Shown: positions 35,736 through 44,904 of the stretch, piece by piece
How the letters are laid out: each line of letters starts with the position of its first letter
How positions within the stretch are numbered: position 1 is the stretch's first letter
Origin: an uncultured Bacteroidales bacterium
GTDB taxonomy: Bacteria; Bacteroidota; Bacteroidia; Bacteroidales; UBA11471
Direction: 5' to 3'
Length of the DNA: 64,000 bases
Assembly: GCA_947593515.1 (NCBI GenBank)
Contig: CANQDQ010000001.1
Span: 186,001-250,000 of the forward strand
Notes under the pieces: generated by a model
What the model was told of the DNA's origin: nothing
Seen by the model: only the letters and a program-made list of their open reading frames with translations
Database searches by the model: none
Translations under genes and position numbers: made by a program

Positions 35736-37064
35736 ATGAAAAAGATTCTGATTTCGCTACTCGGCATCGCGATGCTGTGGAGCTGCGGACACTCGACCGC
35801 CCCCCAACCCCACCCCGAATGGACTTACAATACGGTGGTCTATGAAATGAATGTGCGCCAACTGACGCCAGAGAGTTCGTTCCGTGAAGCAGAGGCTTAC
35901 CTGCCCGCGTTGAAAGAGCTCGGCATCGACATCGTTTGGGTGATGCCCATTTATCCTATCGGCGTCAAGGAGCGCAAAGGCACGCTCGGCTCCTACTATG
36001 CCATTTCAGACTACTGCGCCGTGAATCCGGAATTCGGAACGATGGAGGATTTCGATTCATTCCTCGCCACCGCCCACCGGCTCGGACTGAAAGTCGTTCT
36101 CGACTGGGTGGCAAATCACACTTCGCCCGATGCGCTATGGATTACGGAAAAACCGGCTGACTGGTATGTACGCGATGAAAACGGTGCCACCATCATACAA
36201 TACGACTGGACGGACATCGCCAAACTCAACTACGACCAACCCGATATGCGGCAGGCAATGCTCGATGCCATGAAGTTCTGGGTAAACAAGGGCGTCGACG
36301 GATTCCGCTGCGACATGGCGTGCGAAGTGCCTATCGACTTCTGGCGCACGGCTTTCGCGGAACTGCGCAAAATCAATCCCGACCTCTACCTGCTGGCAGA
36401 GGGTGAACGCACCGACCTGCATGAAAAGGCTTTCGACGCTTCTTATGCGTGGAATTTACATCACCTGCTCAACGACATCGCACAAGGCAAGAAGGGGGCA
36501 GCCGACCTGAAAGCCTACATCGAAGACGATGCGGCAACCTATCCGCACGAAGCCTTCCGCCTGATGTTCACCTCGAATCACGATGAAAATTCGTGGGCAG
36601 GCACCGAATTTGCCCGCATGGGCGACGCCGCCCGCGCAATGGCGGTGCTGACATTCGTTCTGCCCAACGGACAGCCCCTCATCTATACGGGACAGGAATT
36701 CGGCTACGACCACTCTTTCGAGTTCTTCGAGAAAGACCCCATGCCGTCGCTCGAGCCCAACGATTACACCGATTTTTATAAACGCCTCTGCACCCTGCAC
36801 CACGACCATTCGGCTTTGGCATCGGGTGAAAAAGGCGGCGAAGCGGTCTTCGTCGAAGGATTGCCCGAATGCGTGTTCGCATTCACCCGCTCGACGAACG
36901 ACGATATGCTCTTCTGCGCTTTCAACCTGTCGGACTCGACGGTATCTTTCACCGTACCCGAAGCGGCTGCGGCTTGCTGTCCCGAATGGAATACGGGCGA
37001 CGAAGTAACCCTGTCGGCATGGGAATACACCATCGACGACCGCGACGGACATCAAAATCTTTGA
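35736..37064 (+). CDS. GH13 alpha-amylase-family lipoprotein (compact)
   Basis: A 442-residue lipoprotein (lipobox LWSC, Cys17) consisting of a minimal GH13 barrel and a short C-terminal beta domain. Motifs: VVYEMNVRQLTPESSF, LDWVANHTSPDALW, nucleophile DGFRCDMACEVP, acid/base LAEGER, and TSNHDENSW. The short loops and the MNVRQ-type opening match small Bacteroidetes amylases that trim maltooligosaccharides. Together with SusG and the gene before it this makes three lipid-anchored GH13 enzymes in the operon. Confidence 0.88.
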   Translation: MKKILISLLGIAMLWSCGHSTAPQPHPEWTYNTVVYEMNVRQLTPESSFREAEAYLPALKELGIDIVWVMPIYPIGVKERKGTLGSYYAISDYCAVNPEFGTMEDFDSFLATAHRLGLKVVLDWVANHTSPDALWITEKPADWYVRDENGATIIQYDWTDIAKLNYDQPDMRQAMLDAMKFWVNKGVDGFRCDMACEVPIDFWRTAFAELRKINPDLYLLAEGERTDLHEKAFDASYAWNLHHLLNDIAQGKKGAADLKAYIEDDAATYPHEAFRLMFTSNHDENSWAGTEFARMGDAARAMAVLTFVLPNGQPLIYTGQEFGYDHSFEFFEKDPMPSLEPNDYTDFYKRLCTLHHDHSALASGEKGGEAVFVEGLPECVFAFTRSTNDDMLFCAFNLSDSTVSFTVPEAAAACCPEWNTGDEVTLSAWEYTIDDRDGHQNL

Positions 37065-37087
37065 CTCTCATAACCCCTGCTGTATAG

Positions 37088-39013
37088 ATGAAACTCCTCC
37101 GATTGATGATTCCGATATTTTGTATGGCGATTGCGAACGGCGAGGGTATCGCGGCGCAAGGGAGCGGGCGGGCGTCCGATGATTTCGCGACCCGTGTCGA
37201 ACATATCGAACCGCCCTCGTGGTGGACGCAAATGAACACGCCCCTGCAAGTGATGTTTCACGGTACCGGAATCGGAGACTGCACGGTAGCCCTGACCGCC
37301 GATGCCGCGACAAAAGGTGTCGCCATCGGCGGCACACACCGCGCCGAAAGTCCGAATTATCTCTTTGTCGATATAGCCATCGCTCCCGATGCCGAAGCGG
37401 GGACTTACCTGTTCCGTTTCACCGACCCGCAGGGAAAAAGTTTCGATATTCCTTACGAAATAGCCGAACGAAATGCAGGGTCGCGCGAACGCAAGAGTTT
37501 TACCACCGCCGATTTGATTTATCTGCTGATGCCCGACCGCTTTGCCGACGGCGACCCCTCTATCGACGCCACCGACGATACGGCAGAAAAGCCGAAACGC
37601 AACAGCTTTTTCGGTCGCCACGGAGGCGACTTGCAAGGCATGATAGACCATTTGGACTACATCGCCGGACTGGGTGCGACAGCCGTATGGGCTACGCCGC
37701 TGTTGTGCGACGACGAGCCGCGCGCCTCCTACCACGGCTATGCCTGCTCCGACTACTACCGCATCGACCCGCGCTTCGGCACCAACGAACTCTACCGCGA
37801 ATACGTGCGGCAAGCTCATGCGCACGGGCTGAAAGTCATCATGGACATCGTAACCAACCACTGCGGCATCGCCCACTGGTGGATGCGCGACCTGCCCTTT
37901 GCCGACTGGATACACCGCTTCGATACCTATACCCAGACGAACAACGTTTTTTCCGCAAACATGGACCCCAACGCGTCGCAGTACGACTTGCGGATTCAGG
38001 AGAGCGGGTGGTTCGACCATTCGATGCCCGACATGAATCTCGACAACCCCTATCTGTTGCAATATTTCAAGCAGTGGGCGGTATGGTGGATTGAATATGC
38101 CAGTCTGGACGGACTGCGTGTCGATACCTACCCTTACAACGAAAAAATACCCATGTCGGAATGGTGCCGCGCCGTGCGGGCGGAATATCCCGAAATAAAC
38201 ATCGTAGGCGAATGCTGGACGGGGTCGATACCGCAGCTCGCCTATTGGCAGGGCGGAAACGCCAATAAAGACGGATTCGATTCGCACCTCCCCTCCATCA
38301 TGGACTTTCCTTTGCAGGGAGCCATCGTAGAGGCGTTGCAAACCGACGTCATGCAATGGAACAACGGCATGGTGAAAGTGTATGACGTATTGTCGCACGA
38401 TTTCGTCTATCACGACCTTTCCCGCATGATGATTTTTCTCGGCAACCACGATACGGAACGGATTGCCGACCTGCTGCACCGCAACCCCGCACGGGTCAAG
38501 ATTGCCTTGACTTTGCTGGCGACCCTGCGCGGGATTCCGCAAATCTTCGCGGGCGACGAGCAAATGTTTGTTTCGGCAAACCGCAAAAGCGGACACGGAG
38601 GGCTGCGGGTCGATTTTCCGGGCGGCTGGAAAGGCGACGCCCGCAACGCTTTCGACCCCGCCGGTCTGCGGGGAGATGCGGCGGAGGTTTATGCCCACGC
38701 CTCACGGCTGTTCAACTGGCGCAAAAACAAACCGGTGATACACTCGGGACGCACGCTGCATTTTCTCTCACGCGACAACACCTACGCATTCTTTCGCTAC
38801 GACGACACCGATGCGGTTTTCGTTTTCGTAAACAATTCGGGCAGTGCGAAATCCGTACCATGGTCGCACTATGCCGAACTGACCGAAACGCTGTATGACG
38901 GCAGAAACGTGCTGACCGGTCGGACGGTTACGATGAGCGATACGGTGAAAGTGCGTGCGCGGACAGCTCTCGTCGTGGAATTCAAACGAACGACAACTCC
39001 GAAAAAAAATTAA
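37088..39013 (+). CDS. Neopullulanase/cyclomaltodextrinase (SusA-like GH13)
   Basis: A 641-residue enzyme with an SPI-type signal (IANGEGIAAQ), hence likely periplasmic. The N-terminal domain (IEPPSWWTQMNTPLQVMFHG) is the cyclomaltodextrinase N-domain; the barrel has LIYLLMPDRFADGDPS, GDLQGMIDHLDYI, MDIVTNHCGIAHWW, nucleophile DGLRVDTYPYN, acid/base IVGECWTG and FLGNHDTER. This is the architecture of SusA, which cuts imported oligosaccharides to maltose and glucose. It ends 21 bp before malQ. Confidence 0.9.
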   Translation: MKLLRLMIPIFCMAIANGEGIAAQGSGRASDDFATRVEHIEPPSWWTQMNTPLQVMFHGTGIGDCTVALTADAATKGVAIGGTHRAESPNYLFVDIAIAPDAEAGTYLFRFTDPQGKSFDIPYEIAERNAGSRERKSFTTADLIYLLMPDRFADGDPSIDATDDTAEKPKRNSFFGRHGGDLQGMIDHLDYIAGLGATAVWATPLLCDDEPRASYHGYACSDYYRIDPRFGTNELYREYVRQAHAHGLKVIMDIVTNHCGIAHWWMRDLPFADWIHRFDTYTQTNNVFSANMDPNASQYDLRIQESGWFDHSMPDMNLDNPYLLQYFKQWAVWWIEYASLDGLRVDTYPYNEKIPMSEWCRAVRAEYPEINIVGECWTGSIPQLAYWQGGNANKDGFDSHLPSIMDFPLQGAIVEALQTDVMQWNNGMVKVYDVLSHDFVYHDLSRMMIFLGNHDTERIADLLHRNPARVKIALTLLATLRGIPQIFAGDEQMFVSANRKSGHGGLRVDFPGGWKGDARNAFDPAGLRGDAAEVYAHASRLFNWRKNKPVIHSGRTLHFLSRDNTYAFFRYDDTDAVFVFVNNSGSAKSVPWSHYAELTETLYDGRNVLTGRTVTMSDTVKVRARTALVVEFKRTTTPKKN

Positions 39014-39016
39014 TCG

Positions 39017-39024
39017 TACATTTG
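39017..39024 (+). promoter_or_regulatory. Possible internal -7 element before malQ
   Basis: TACATTTG matches TAnnTTTG and lies 10 bp before the malQ ATG, but no TTG is seen at -33. It may give weak independent expression of malQ. Confidence 0.35.
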
Positions 39025-39034
39025 CAAAAAAAAG

Positions 39035-41260
39035 ATGAAACATCATATCATTACCGAGACGTCCGGACAGCCCGACCGTGTATTCGGGTCGTCGGCTTTC
39101 ACCGACGTGATTTTCGCACGCCATACTTCCGGACGCCGCAGCGCAGCGGCAAAACCTGCTGCCGGCAAACTCGAAATACGTGTCTGCGCACCTGCCGTAA
39201 CACCGTCGCAGCGGTTGCGCATCGTCGGCAGCTGCCCCGCCTTGGGCAACTGGGACCCCGCTTGCGCGCGCGATTTGGACGATACCGCTTTCCCCGAATG
39301 GAGCATCAGCCTCGATGCCGCGACACTGCCCAAATATTTTGAATACAAATTCATCGTCGTCGCACGCGACACGCAACAGCTACTCGCGTGGGAAGAGGGC
39401 GAAAACCGCCGTTTCAACCACTTCTGCAACTCTGACGAAGCGCTGACCGTAGAGGTCGCACCTTTTGTAAATCCCATACGCTGGCACGGCGCGGGAACCG
39501 CCATTCCGGTATTCTCCCTGCGCTCCAAGCAGAGCTTCGGCACAGGCGAATTTCCGGACTTGAAACTGCTGGTCGATTGGGCTGTCGCCACCGGTCAGAG
39601 CGTTATCCAGATTTTGCCGGTAAACGACACCACCTGCTGCGGCTCGTGGCGCGAATCCTACCCCTACAAAGCCAACTCGATTTACGCTCTGCACCCCCAC
39701 TACCTCGCCCTTCACAAAGTCGGGAAGCCCAAAGACGCGCAAGTGTGCAAACGCTTTGAAGCCCTGCGCCGCGAACTCAATGCCCTGCCGACAGTCGATT
39801 ACGAACGGGTCGATGCCCTGAAACACGAATACCTGCGCATCGTCTATGCCGAGCAAGGCGCGGCGGTACTCGCCTCGAAGCCTTTCCACGACTTTTTCAA
39901 AAAGAATGCCGCATGGCTGAAACCGTATGCCGTTTACAGTGTCCTGCGCGACCGCTTCGCGACGGCGGATTTCTCGAAGTGGGGCGAATACGCCGCTATC
40001 GACGAGGCGCGCATCGACGCTTTCATCGCTGCCAACGAAGAGGCGGTCGGCTACTGGTTCTTCCTGCAATACCACCTCGACCGGCAGCTGCGCGACGTCC
40101 GCGACTATGCCCATGCGCATCGGGTGATTCTCAAAGGCGACATACCTATCGGTATCAGCCGCACGAGCGTCGATGCGTGGCTCACGCCCGAACTTTTCCG
40201 CATGGATTCGTCGGCAGGCGCACCGCCCGACGATTTTGCCGTCAAGGGGCAAAACTGGGGATTCCCGACGTATGACTGGGGACGTATGTCAGCCGACGGC
40301 TATGCGTGGTGGCAGGCGCGCTTCGTCAAGATGAACGACTATTTCGATGCCTACCGCATCGACCACATACTGGGATTTTTCCGCATCTGGGAAATTCCGT
40401 GCAACGCCGTAAATGCCCTGTTGGGACACTTCAATCCCGCCATGCCGCTGACTGTCGGCGAAATTCACGCCTACGGATTTCCGTTCGATGCCGCCCGCCA
40501 CACCGCTCCGGTGGAAACGAGCGACGACGTGCTTTTCGTCGAAGACCCGCAGCAGCCCGGACACTACCACCCGCGCATCGCGGCGCAATTCACGGATTGT
40601 TACAACCGCCTTGCGTGGTACGAAAAAGATGCCTACAACCGGCTGTACGACGATTTCTTCTTCCGCCGGCACGACGCATGGTGGCGCGGCGAAGCGATGC
40701 GCAAACTCGTGCCGTTGGTGTCTGCCACGCGAATGCTGGTCTGCGGCGAGGATTTGGGAATGATTCCCGCCTGTGTGCCCGACGTCATGCGCGAACTGCA
40801 AATTCTCTCGTTGGAAATCGAACGTATGCCGAAAAATACGGGCGTCTCTTTCGGCAACCCCGCCGGCAATCCCTATCTGTCGGTGTGCACCCCTTCGACG
40901 CACGATATGTCGAACCTGCGTCTGTGGTGGAACGAAGAGCCCGAAAGCAGCCGGAAATATTACTACGAAGTCATGGGTCGCAGCGGTGAAGCACCGCAAG
41001 ACTGCACGCCGGAAATATGCGAATGGGTGCTGCGGCGCCAGCTCGCCTCCACTTCGATGCTGACTATCATTCCGTTGCAGGAGTGGCTCGCCATCGACGG
41101 CGGACTGCGGCGCGCCAATCCGGCGGAGGAGCGAATCAACGTCCCCGCCAACGCCGACCAATACTGGAACTACCGAATGCACCTGACTCTCGAAGAATTG
41201 TTAGGCGCCACGAAATTCAACGACCGCCTGCGCGCCCTTATCTCCGAATCCGGACGGTAA
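39035..41260 (+). CDS. malQ: 4-alpha-glucanotransferase (GH77), one CBM20 only
   Basis: A 741-residue cytoplasmic amylomaltase that rearranges maltooligosaccharides. One CBM20-like domain (about 45-130: RLRIVGSCPALGNWDPACAR) precedes the GH77 barrel: IQILPVNDTTCCGSWRESYP, nucleophile YFDAYRIDHILGFFRIWEIP, GEDLGMIPACVP and THDMSNLRLWW. Relatives that I recall (plant DPE2 and Bacteroides MalQ) carry two CBM20 copies; here the protein starts at the linker (GSSAFTDVIFARH) that normally follows the first. The in-frame upstream sequence has a stop at 39011-39013, so no longer start exists. Confidence 0.92.
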   Translation: MKHHIITETSGQPDRVFGSSAFTDVIFARHTSGRRSAAAKPAAGKLEIRVCAPAVTPSQRLRIVGSCPALGNWDPACARDLDDTAFPEWSISLDAATLPKYFEYKFIVVARDTQQLLAWEEGENRRFNHFCNSDEALTVEVAPFVNPIRWHGAGTAIPVFSLRSKQSFGTGEFPDLKLLVDWAVATGQSVIQILPVNDTTCCGSWRESYPYKANSIYALHPHYLALHKVGKPKDAQVCKRFEALRRELNALPTVDYERVDALKHEYLRIVYAEQGAAVLASKPFHDFFKKNAAWLKPYAVYSVLRDRFATADFSKWGEYAAIDEARIDAFIAANEEAVGYWFFLQYHLDRQLRDVRDYAHAHRVILKGDIPIGISRTSVDAWLTPELFRMDSSAGAPPDDFAVKGQNWGFPTYDWGRMSADGYAWWQARFVKMNDYFDAYRIDHILGFFRIWEIPCNAVNALLGHFNPAMPLTVGEIHAYGFPFDAARHTAPVETSDDVLFVEDPQQPGHYHPRIAAQFTDCYNRLAWYEKDAYNRLYDDFFFRRHDAWWRGEAMRKLVPLVSATRMLVCGEDLGMIPACVPDVMRELQILSLEIERMPKNTGVSFGNPAGNPYLSVCTPSTHDMSNLRLWWNEEPESSRKYYYEVMGRSGEAPQDCTPEICEWVLRRQLASTSMLTIIPLQEWLAIDGGLRRANPAEERINVPANADQYWNYRMHLTLEELLGATKFNDRLRALISESGR

Positions 41261-41312
41261 ACAAGCAAAATCGGATAACGACTGTAACGAAAAGGGCGAA
41301 ACCTCACAACGA

Positions 41313-41345
41313 CAACGGGGCGGAAAAGTTTTTTCCGCCCCGTTG
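41313..41345. terminator. Terminator of the starch operon
   Basis: A 15-bp perfect stem (41313-41327 with 41331-41345, 3-base loop) followed on the plus strand by CTTTTGTTGTTTT. It lies between malQ and the convergent leucine-rich-repeat gene. Confidence 0.85.
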
Positions 41346-41370
41346 CTTTTGTTGTTTTATACGATTCGTG

Positions 41371-43896
41371 CTATCGGGCAATAATCATCTTCTTGCCGTT
41401 CACGATGTAGGCGCCGTTCTGTAATGTTTTGAGGTCGGCGGCATCATCGGTTTCGAGTACCGGCACGCCTTGCAAGTTATATACCACAATATGTTCTCCA
41501 TCTGCCTGCGTTTCCGTTACTGCCGACAGGTCATCGGAATCATCGGGTCCATTGGGTTCGTTCGGTATATCAAGCTCTTCTATTGATAGTATTTTGAACT
41601 TTTTCCACCCTTCGGCATTTTTATATTTTTCTACCGATTCGTCCGGCACGTAAAGCGAAACATTGGCACAATTCACTCTACTGAATGCAAAGTCTGACTC
41701 CTCGCCTGTTCCTATACTAATCGGTTCGGGATTATAGGCTACTACTTCTCTCAGGCTCATACAATTCGTAAAAGCGTTTTTGCCGATTGTCTGTACGCTA
41801 CTGCCTATCGTCAGACCCGACATATCCATGCATTCCTCAAAAGCTCCCTCGCCAATATAGGTAACGTTATCGGGTATCGTTATCTCTTTCAAGCTCACGC
41901 AGCCGGAAAAAGCATGGTCGGGTATCCGTTTGACATTCTCTCCAAATTCCACCGTCATCAATGCCAATCGTCTGATAAATCCTCCGCTTATACAGTTCTC
42001 GGCATTGTACTGTATCTCTTTCAAGCTCGTGCATCCGTAAAAAGCATCGTTGCCGATTGTCTGTACGCTCTTCCCTATCGTTACCGACGTCAATTTCGTA
42101 CAACCATAAAATGCTTCCTCGGGAATCTGTTTGACATTATCTCCGATCTCCACCGTCGCCAATGACGAACACCCGCTAAAATCTCCGCTTATACAGTTCT
42201 CGGCATTGAACCATACTTCTTTCACTCCTTTGCAAACGCTAAAAGCTCCGTTGCCGATTGTCTGTAAGCCACTGCCTATTGTTATCGCTGTCATGCCCGT
42301 GCAACGGTAAAATGCATTTTCGCCGATTGTTTGAACGCCATCGGGTATCGTTATCTGACTCAAATTCCTGCAACCGGAAAAAGCATTGTCGGGAATCTGT
42401 TTGACATTCTCGCCGATATGCACCGTCGTCAATGCCGAACACCCGCTAAAATCTCCGCTTATACAGGACTCGGCATTGAACCATATCTCTTTCAAGCCCG
42501 TGCAGCCCGAAAAAGCTCCGTTGCCGATTGTCTGAACGCCCGTGCCTATTGTTGCCGACGTCAAGCCCGTGCAGCCCGAAAAAGCATTCTCGCCGATAGT
42601 CGTAACACTCGCAGGTATCGTTACCGATGTCAAGCCCGCACCGTTAAAAGCTCCGTTGCCGATTGTGGTAACGCCACTGCCCATCGTTACCGACGTCAAA
42701 CCCGCGCAGCCGGAAAAAGCATCTTTGCCGATTGTGGTAACGCTCTCGGGTATCGTTATCTTTGTCAAGCCGGTGCAACCGTTAAAAGTTCCTCCGTCGA
42801 TAATGGTAATGTTTTCCGGCAGCGTTATCTCTTTCAAGTTCGTACATCCTTCAAAAGCACCGTCGCCGATAGAGGTAACGCTCTCGGGTATCGTTATCTT
42901 CGTCAAGCTCGTGCAACCGGCAAAAGCATAGTTGTCGATAGTGGTAACACTCTCGGGCAGCGTTATCTCTTTCAAGTTCGTACAATTGTTAAAAGCATGG
43001 TCGCCGATAGTCTGAACGCTCTTGCCTATCGTTACCGATGTCAAGCTCCCGCAACCGTTAAAAGTCCATTCGTCGATAATGGTAACGTTATCCGGTATCG
43101 TCATCTCTTTCAAGTTCGCACAACCTTCAAAAGCACGGTTGCCGATAGTCTGAACGTTTTGGGGTATCGTTAACGACGACGTCAAGCTCCCGCAACCCCT
43201 AAAAGCCCCATTGCCGATAGAAGTAACACTCTCGGGCAGCGTTATCTCTTTCAAGCTCGCACAACCTTCAAAAGCATAGCTGCCGATAGTCTGTACGCTC
43301 TTGCCCATCGTTACCGACGTCAAGCTCCCGCAATTCAAAAAAGTTCCCTCGTCGATAATGGTAACGTTCTCCGGTATCGTTATCTCTTTCAAGCTCGCAC
43401 AACCTTCAAAAGCATTGTGACCGATAGACCAAACGTTATTGCTTAACGTTATCGACGTCAAGCTCGTGCACCCCCAAAAAGTAAAAGGAGCGATGGAGGT
43501 AACACTCTCGGGTATCGTTATGTTTGGCAACTGCACGCACTCGTAAAAAGCCCCATTGCCGATAGAAGTAACGCTATTGGGTATCGATATCTCTTCGGTC
43601 AAACACCTCCAAAAAGCATAACTGCCGATAGAGGTAACCCCATCGTCTATCTTTACTGATGCAATCCATTTGAAGCGCCATGGATTACAATGACCATTAT
43701 CCTTGACATACCACGCCATTTTCCCTTTACCGGAAATTGTGAGAACTCCTTTTCCTCCTACCCTCTCGTACTTCCAAGTAACATCGCCTCGGAGACCTAA
43801 ATCGCAGTAACCCTCGTCGGTGTTAGCCGGTTGCGCCGTTGCCGTCCCGCTCCACAAGAGAGCGGATACGACTAAAAACAGTAATCTCTTTTTCAT
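41371..43896 (-). CDS. BspA-like leucine-rich repeat surface protein (LRR_5)
   Basis: An 841-residue exported protein. Signal peptide MKKRLLFLVVSALLWSGTATA, a short beta domain (CDLGLRGDVTWKYERVGGKG), then more than 20 LRR_5/BspA repeats of about 23 residues (e.g. SVTSIGDGAFEGCTNLKEIT) from about residue 85 to 755. The C-terminus LKTLQNGAYIVNGKKMIIAR resembles the short sorting tail seen on many secreted Bacteroidales proteins. Such proteins act in adhesion to host or partner cells; the ligand is unknown. Its promoter and first codons are duplicated upstream as a decayed copy. Confidence 0.9.
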   Translation of the reverse strand: MKKRLLFLVVSALLWSGTATAQPANTDEGYCDLGLRGDVTWKYERVGGKGVLTISGKGKMAWYVKDNGHCNPWRFKWIASVKIDDGVTSIGSYAFWRCLTEEISIPNSVTSIGNGAFYECVQLPNITIPESVTSIAPFTFWGCTSLTSITLSNNVWSIGHNAFEGCASLKEITIPENVTIIDEGTFLNCGSLTSVTMGKSVQTIGSYAFEGCASLKEITLPESVTSIGNGAFRGCGSLTSSLTIPQNVQTIGNRAFEGCANLKEMTIPDNVTIIDEWTFNGCGSLTSVTIGKSVQTIGDHAFNNCTNLKEITLPESVTTIDNYAFAGCTSLTKITIPESVTSIGDGAFEGCTNLKEITLPENITIIDGGTFNGCTGLTKITIPESVTTIGKDAFSGCAGLTSVTMGSGVTTIGNGAFNGAGLTSVTIPASVTTIGENAFSGCTGLTSATIGTGVQTIGNGAFSGCTGLKEIWFNAESCISGDFSGCSALTTVHIGENVKQIPDNAFSGCRNLSQITIPDGVQTIGENAFYRCTGMTAITIGSGLQTIGNGAFSVCKGVKEVWFNAENCISGDFSGCSSLATVEIGDNVKQIPEEAFYGCTKLTSVTIGKSVQTIGNDAFYGCTSLKEIQYNAENCISGGFIRRLALMTVEFGENVKRIPDHAFSGCVSLKEITIPDNVTYIGEGAFEECMDMSGLTIGSSVQTIGKNAFTNCMSLREVVAYNPEPISIGTGEESDFAFSRVNCANVSLYVPDESVEKYKNAEGWKKFKILSIEELDIPNEPNGPDDSDDLSAVTETQADGEHIVVYNLQGVPVLETDDAADLKTLQNGAYIVNGKKMIIAR

Positions 43897-43928
43897 AATC
43901 TATTTTGTTGGTTATTCAATTCTTTTCG

Positions 43929-43958
43929 CAAAAATATTTCAAGAAAATAAATTTTCAA
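43929..43958 (-). promoter_or_regulatory. Promoter of the LRR gene
   Basis: Minus strand TTG (43958-43956), 19 bp, TATTTTTG (43936-43929), 33 bp before the ATG. Confidence 0.75.
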
Positions 43959-44074
43959 AACTTTTTACTGAAAAATTTTACGTTCATTCGTTCGGAGGCG
44001 GATTGAGTCTGTATCGTTGCCGCTCCGTCCCGCAAGAGCGCGGATACGACTAAAAACAGTAATCTCTTTTTCAT
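43955..44074 (-). pseudogene. Truncated duplicate of the LRR gene 5' end
   Basis: The first 14 codons encode MKKRLLFLVVSALL, identical to the intact LRR protein, then the frame diverges and stops at 43955 after 39 codons. The surrounding DNA (44015-44168) repeats 43837-43990 at a constant 178-bp offset, with 65 bp identical (43862-43926 with 44040-44104). Its own promoter is intact, so a useless short transcript may still be made or it may serve as a second promoter for the LRR gene. Confidence 0.75.
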
Positions 44075-44106
44075 AATCTATTTTGTTGGTTATTCAATTC
44101 TTTTTG

Positions 44107-44136
44107 CAAAAATATTTTTATAAAATGAATTTTCAA
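44107..44136 (-). promoter_or_regulatory. Duplicated copy of the LRR promoter
   Basis: Minus strand TTG (44136-44134), 19 bp, TATTTTTG (44114-44107), the same spacing as the downstream copy. Confidence 0.65.
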
Positions 44137-44207
44137 AATTTTCCGCTAAAAATTTTTGCTTTCGTTCATGAAAAACTGTCTCGCTTTTCCGGCAGGACGG
44201 CAGGCAG

Positions 44208-44248
44208 ATTCAAGGCGCAGGCGCGCATCGCGGTACTGTAAATAAAGA
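44208..44248 (-). repeat. Fragment repeat of the U32 peptidase 3' coding region
   Basis: 28 bp (44208-44235) are identical to 45021-45048 inside the U32 gene, with weaker similarity to 44248/45061. In the minus sense both read LQYRDARLRLE. The two copies are direct repeats flanking the L,D-transpeptidase gene. Confidence 0.75.
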
Positions 44249-44252
44249 TAAT

Positions 44253-44903
44253 TTATTTATATACCCACATGATCACCGGTTTTCGGGCGTGGTGGAGAAT
44301 GTCTGCCGTTTCACGGTATTTACCGGACGGAACCGTAATGCAGCCTTCGCTGTACGGTCGTACAACTGCCCGTCCCGATATGCGCAGGACTTTCGAGGGT
44401 ATAGGGAAAGGATATATGGCAAATGAGGGCAGGCGCACAGGGTGCAGCAATATTCCCCGAACGACGGCATTGCTGTTCGTCGCGTCCAGTCCGACCAGCG
44501 TAAATGCCGGTCGTCCTCCCAATCTCGATATGGTTCGCTCCCGTCCTATTTTATAATGTCCCAATGAGGTGCACAAAGAGCCTATTTCATTGCTGAATAC
44601 ATTTTTTCCTTCCATATCGCCTTTTCCGCAACCCTGAGCGCATATACTTTTCAATAACGGACGGCTTTCGTTGAAATCCCAAACGAAAAACCGGACACGA
44701 CCGGAGTGCCTGCCGTAATCGACCAATATGGCAACATCGGTATTGTAACCTTTCTTTTTACAATACGCATACAGTTCTGCGGCTTTCGATTCAAGCGTAT
44801 CGGGTGTACACGCACCTCTTATGATGCACAGCACCGCAAAAAGCAGCGCCACCGATACAGCAATCGATACGACCATGAGCGGTCTGCCAAACATTCTCCT
44901 CAT
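44253..44903 (-). CDS. L,D-transpeptidase catalytic-domain protein (YkuD_2-like)
   Basis: A 216-residue protein with one N-terminal membrane anchor (LMVVSIAVSVALLFAVLCII) and an extracytoplasmic domain. The segments SLGHYKIGRE, RGILLHPVRLPSF and YSEGCITVP give the His...SxGC arrangement of cysteine L,D-transpeptidases that cross-link or anchor proteins to peptidoglycan. The Arg usually following the Cys motif is not obvious. The ATG at 44903 is 1 bp after the U32 stop codon. Its base composition looks less GC-rich than the U32 gene, and short direct repeats flank it, which suggests later insertion. Confidence 0.75.
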   Translation of the reverse strand: MRRMFGRPLMVVSIAVSVALLFAVLCIIRGACTPDTLESKAAELYAYCKKKGYNTDVAILVDYGRHSGRVRFFVWDFNESRPLLKSICAQGCGKGDMEGKNVFSNEIGSLCTSLGHYKIGRERTISRLGGRPAFTLVGLDATNSNAVVRGILLHPVRLPSFAIYPFPIPSKVLRISGRAVVRPYSEGCITVPSGKYRETADILHHARKPVIMWVYK

Positions 44904-44904
44904 A

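Larger units (their letters stand above)
43897..44252. other. 356-bp stretch with two tandem copies of the LRR-gene 5' region
   Basis: Holds the LRR promoter (43929-43958), a second copy of the same promoter and gene start 178 bp further upstream, and a 41-bp fragment matching the U32 peptidase gene (44208-44248). No intact gene is present. Confidence 0.75.

Noticed and set aside
41400-43700. Regular repeats resembling a CRISPR array
   Set aside because: They are the in-frame, roughly 69-bp leucine-rich repeats of a coding gene, not identical repeats with unique spacers.
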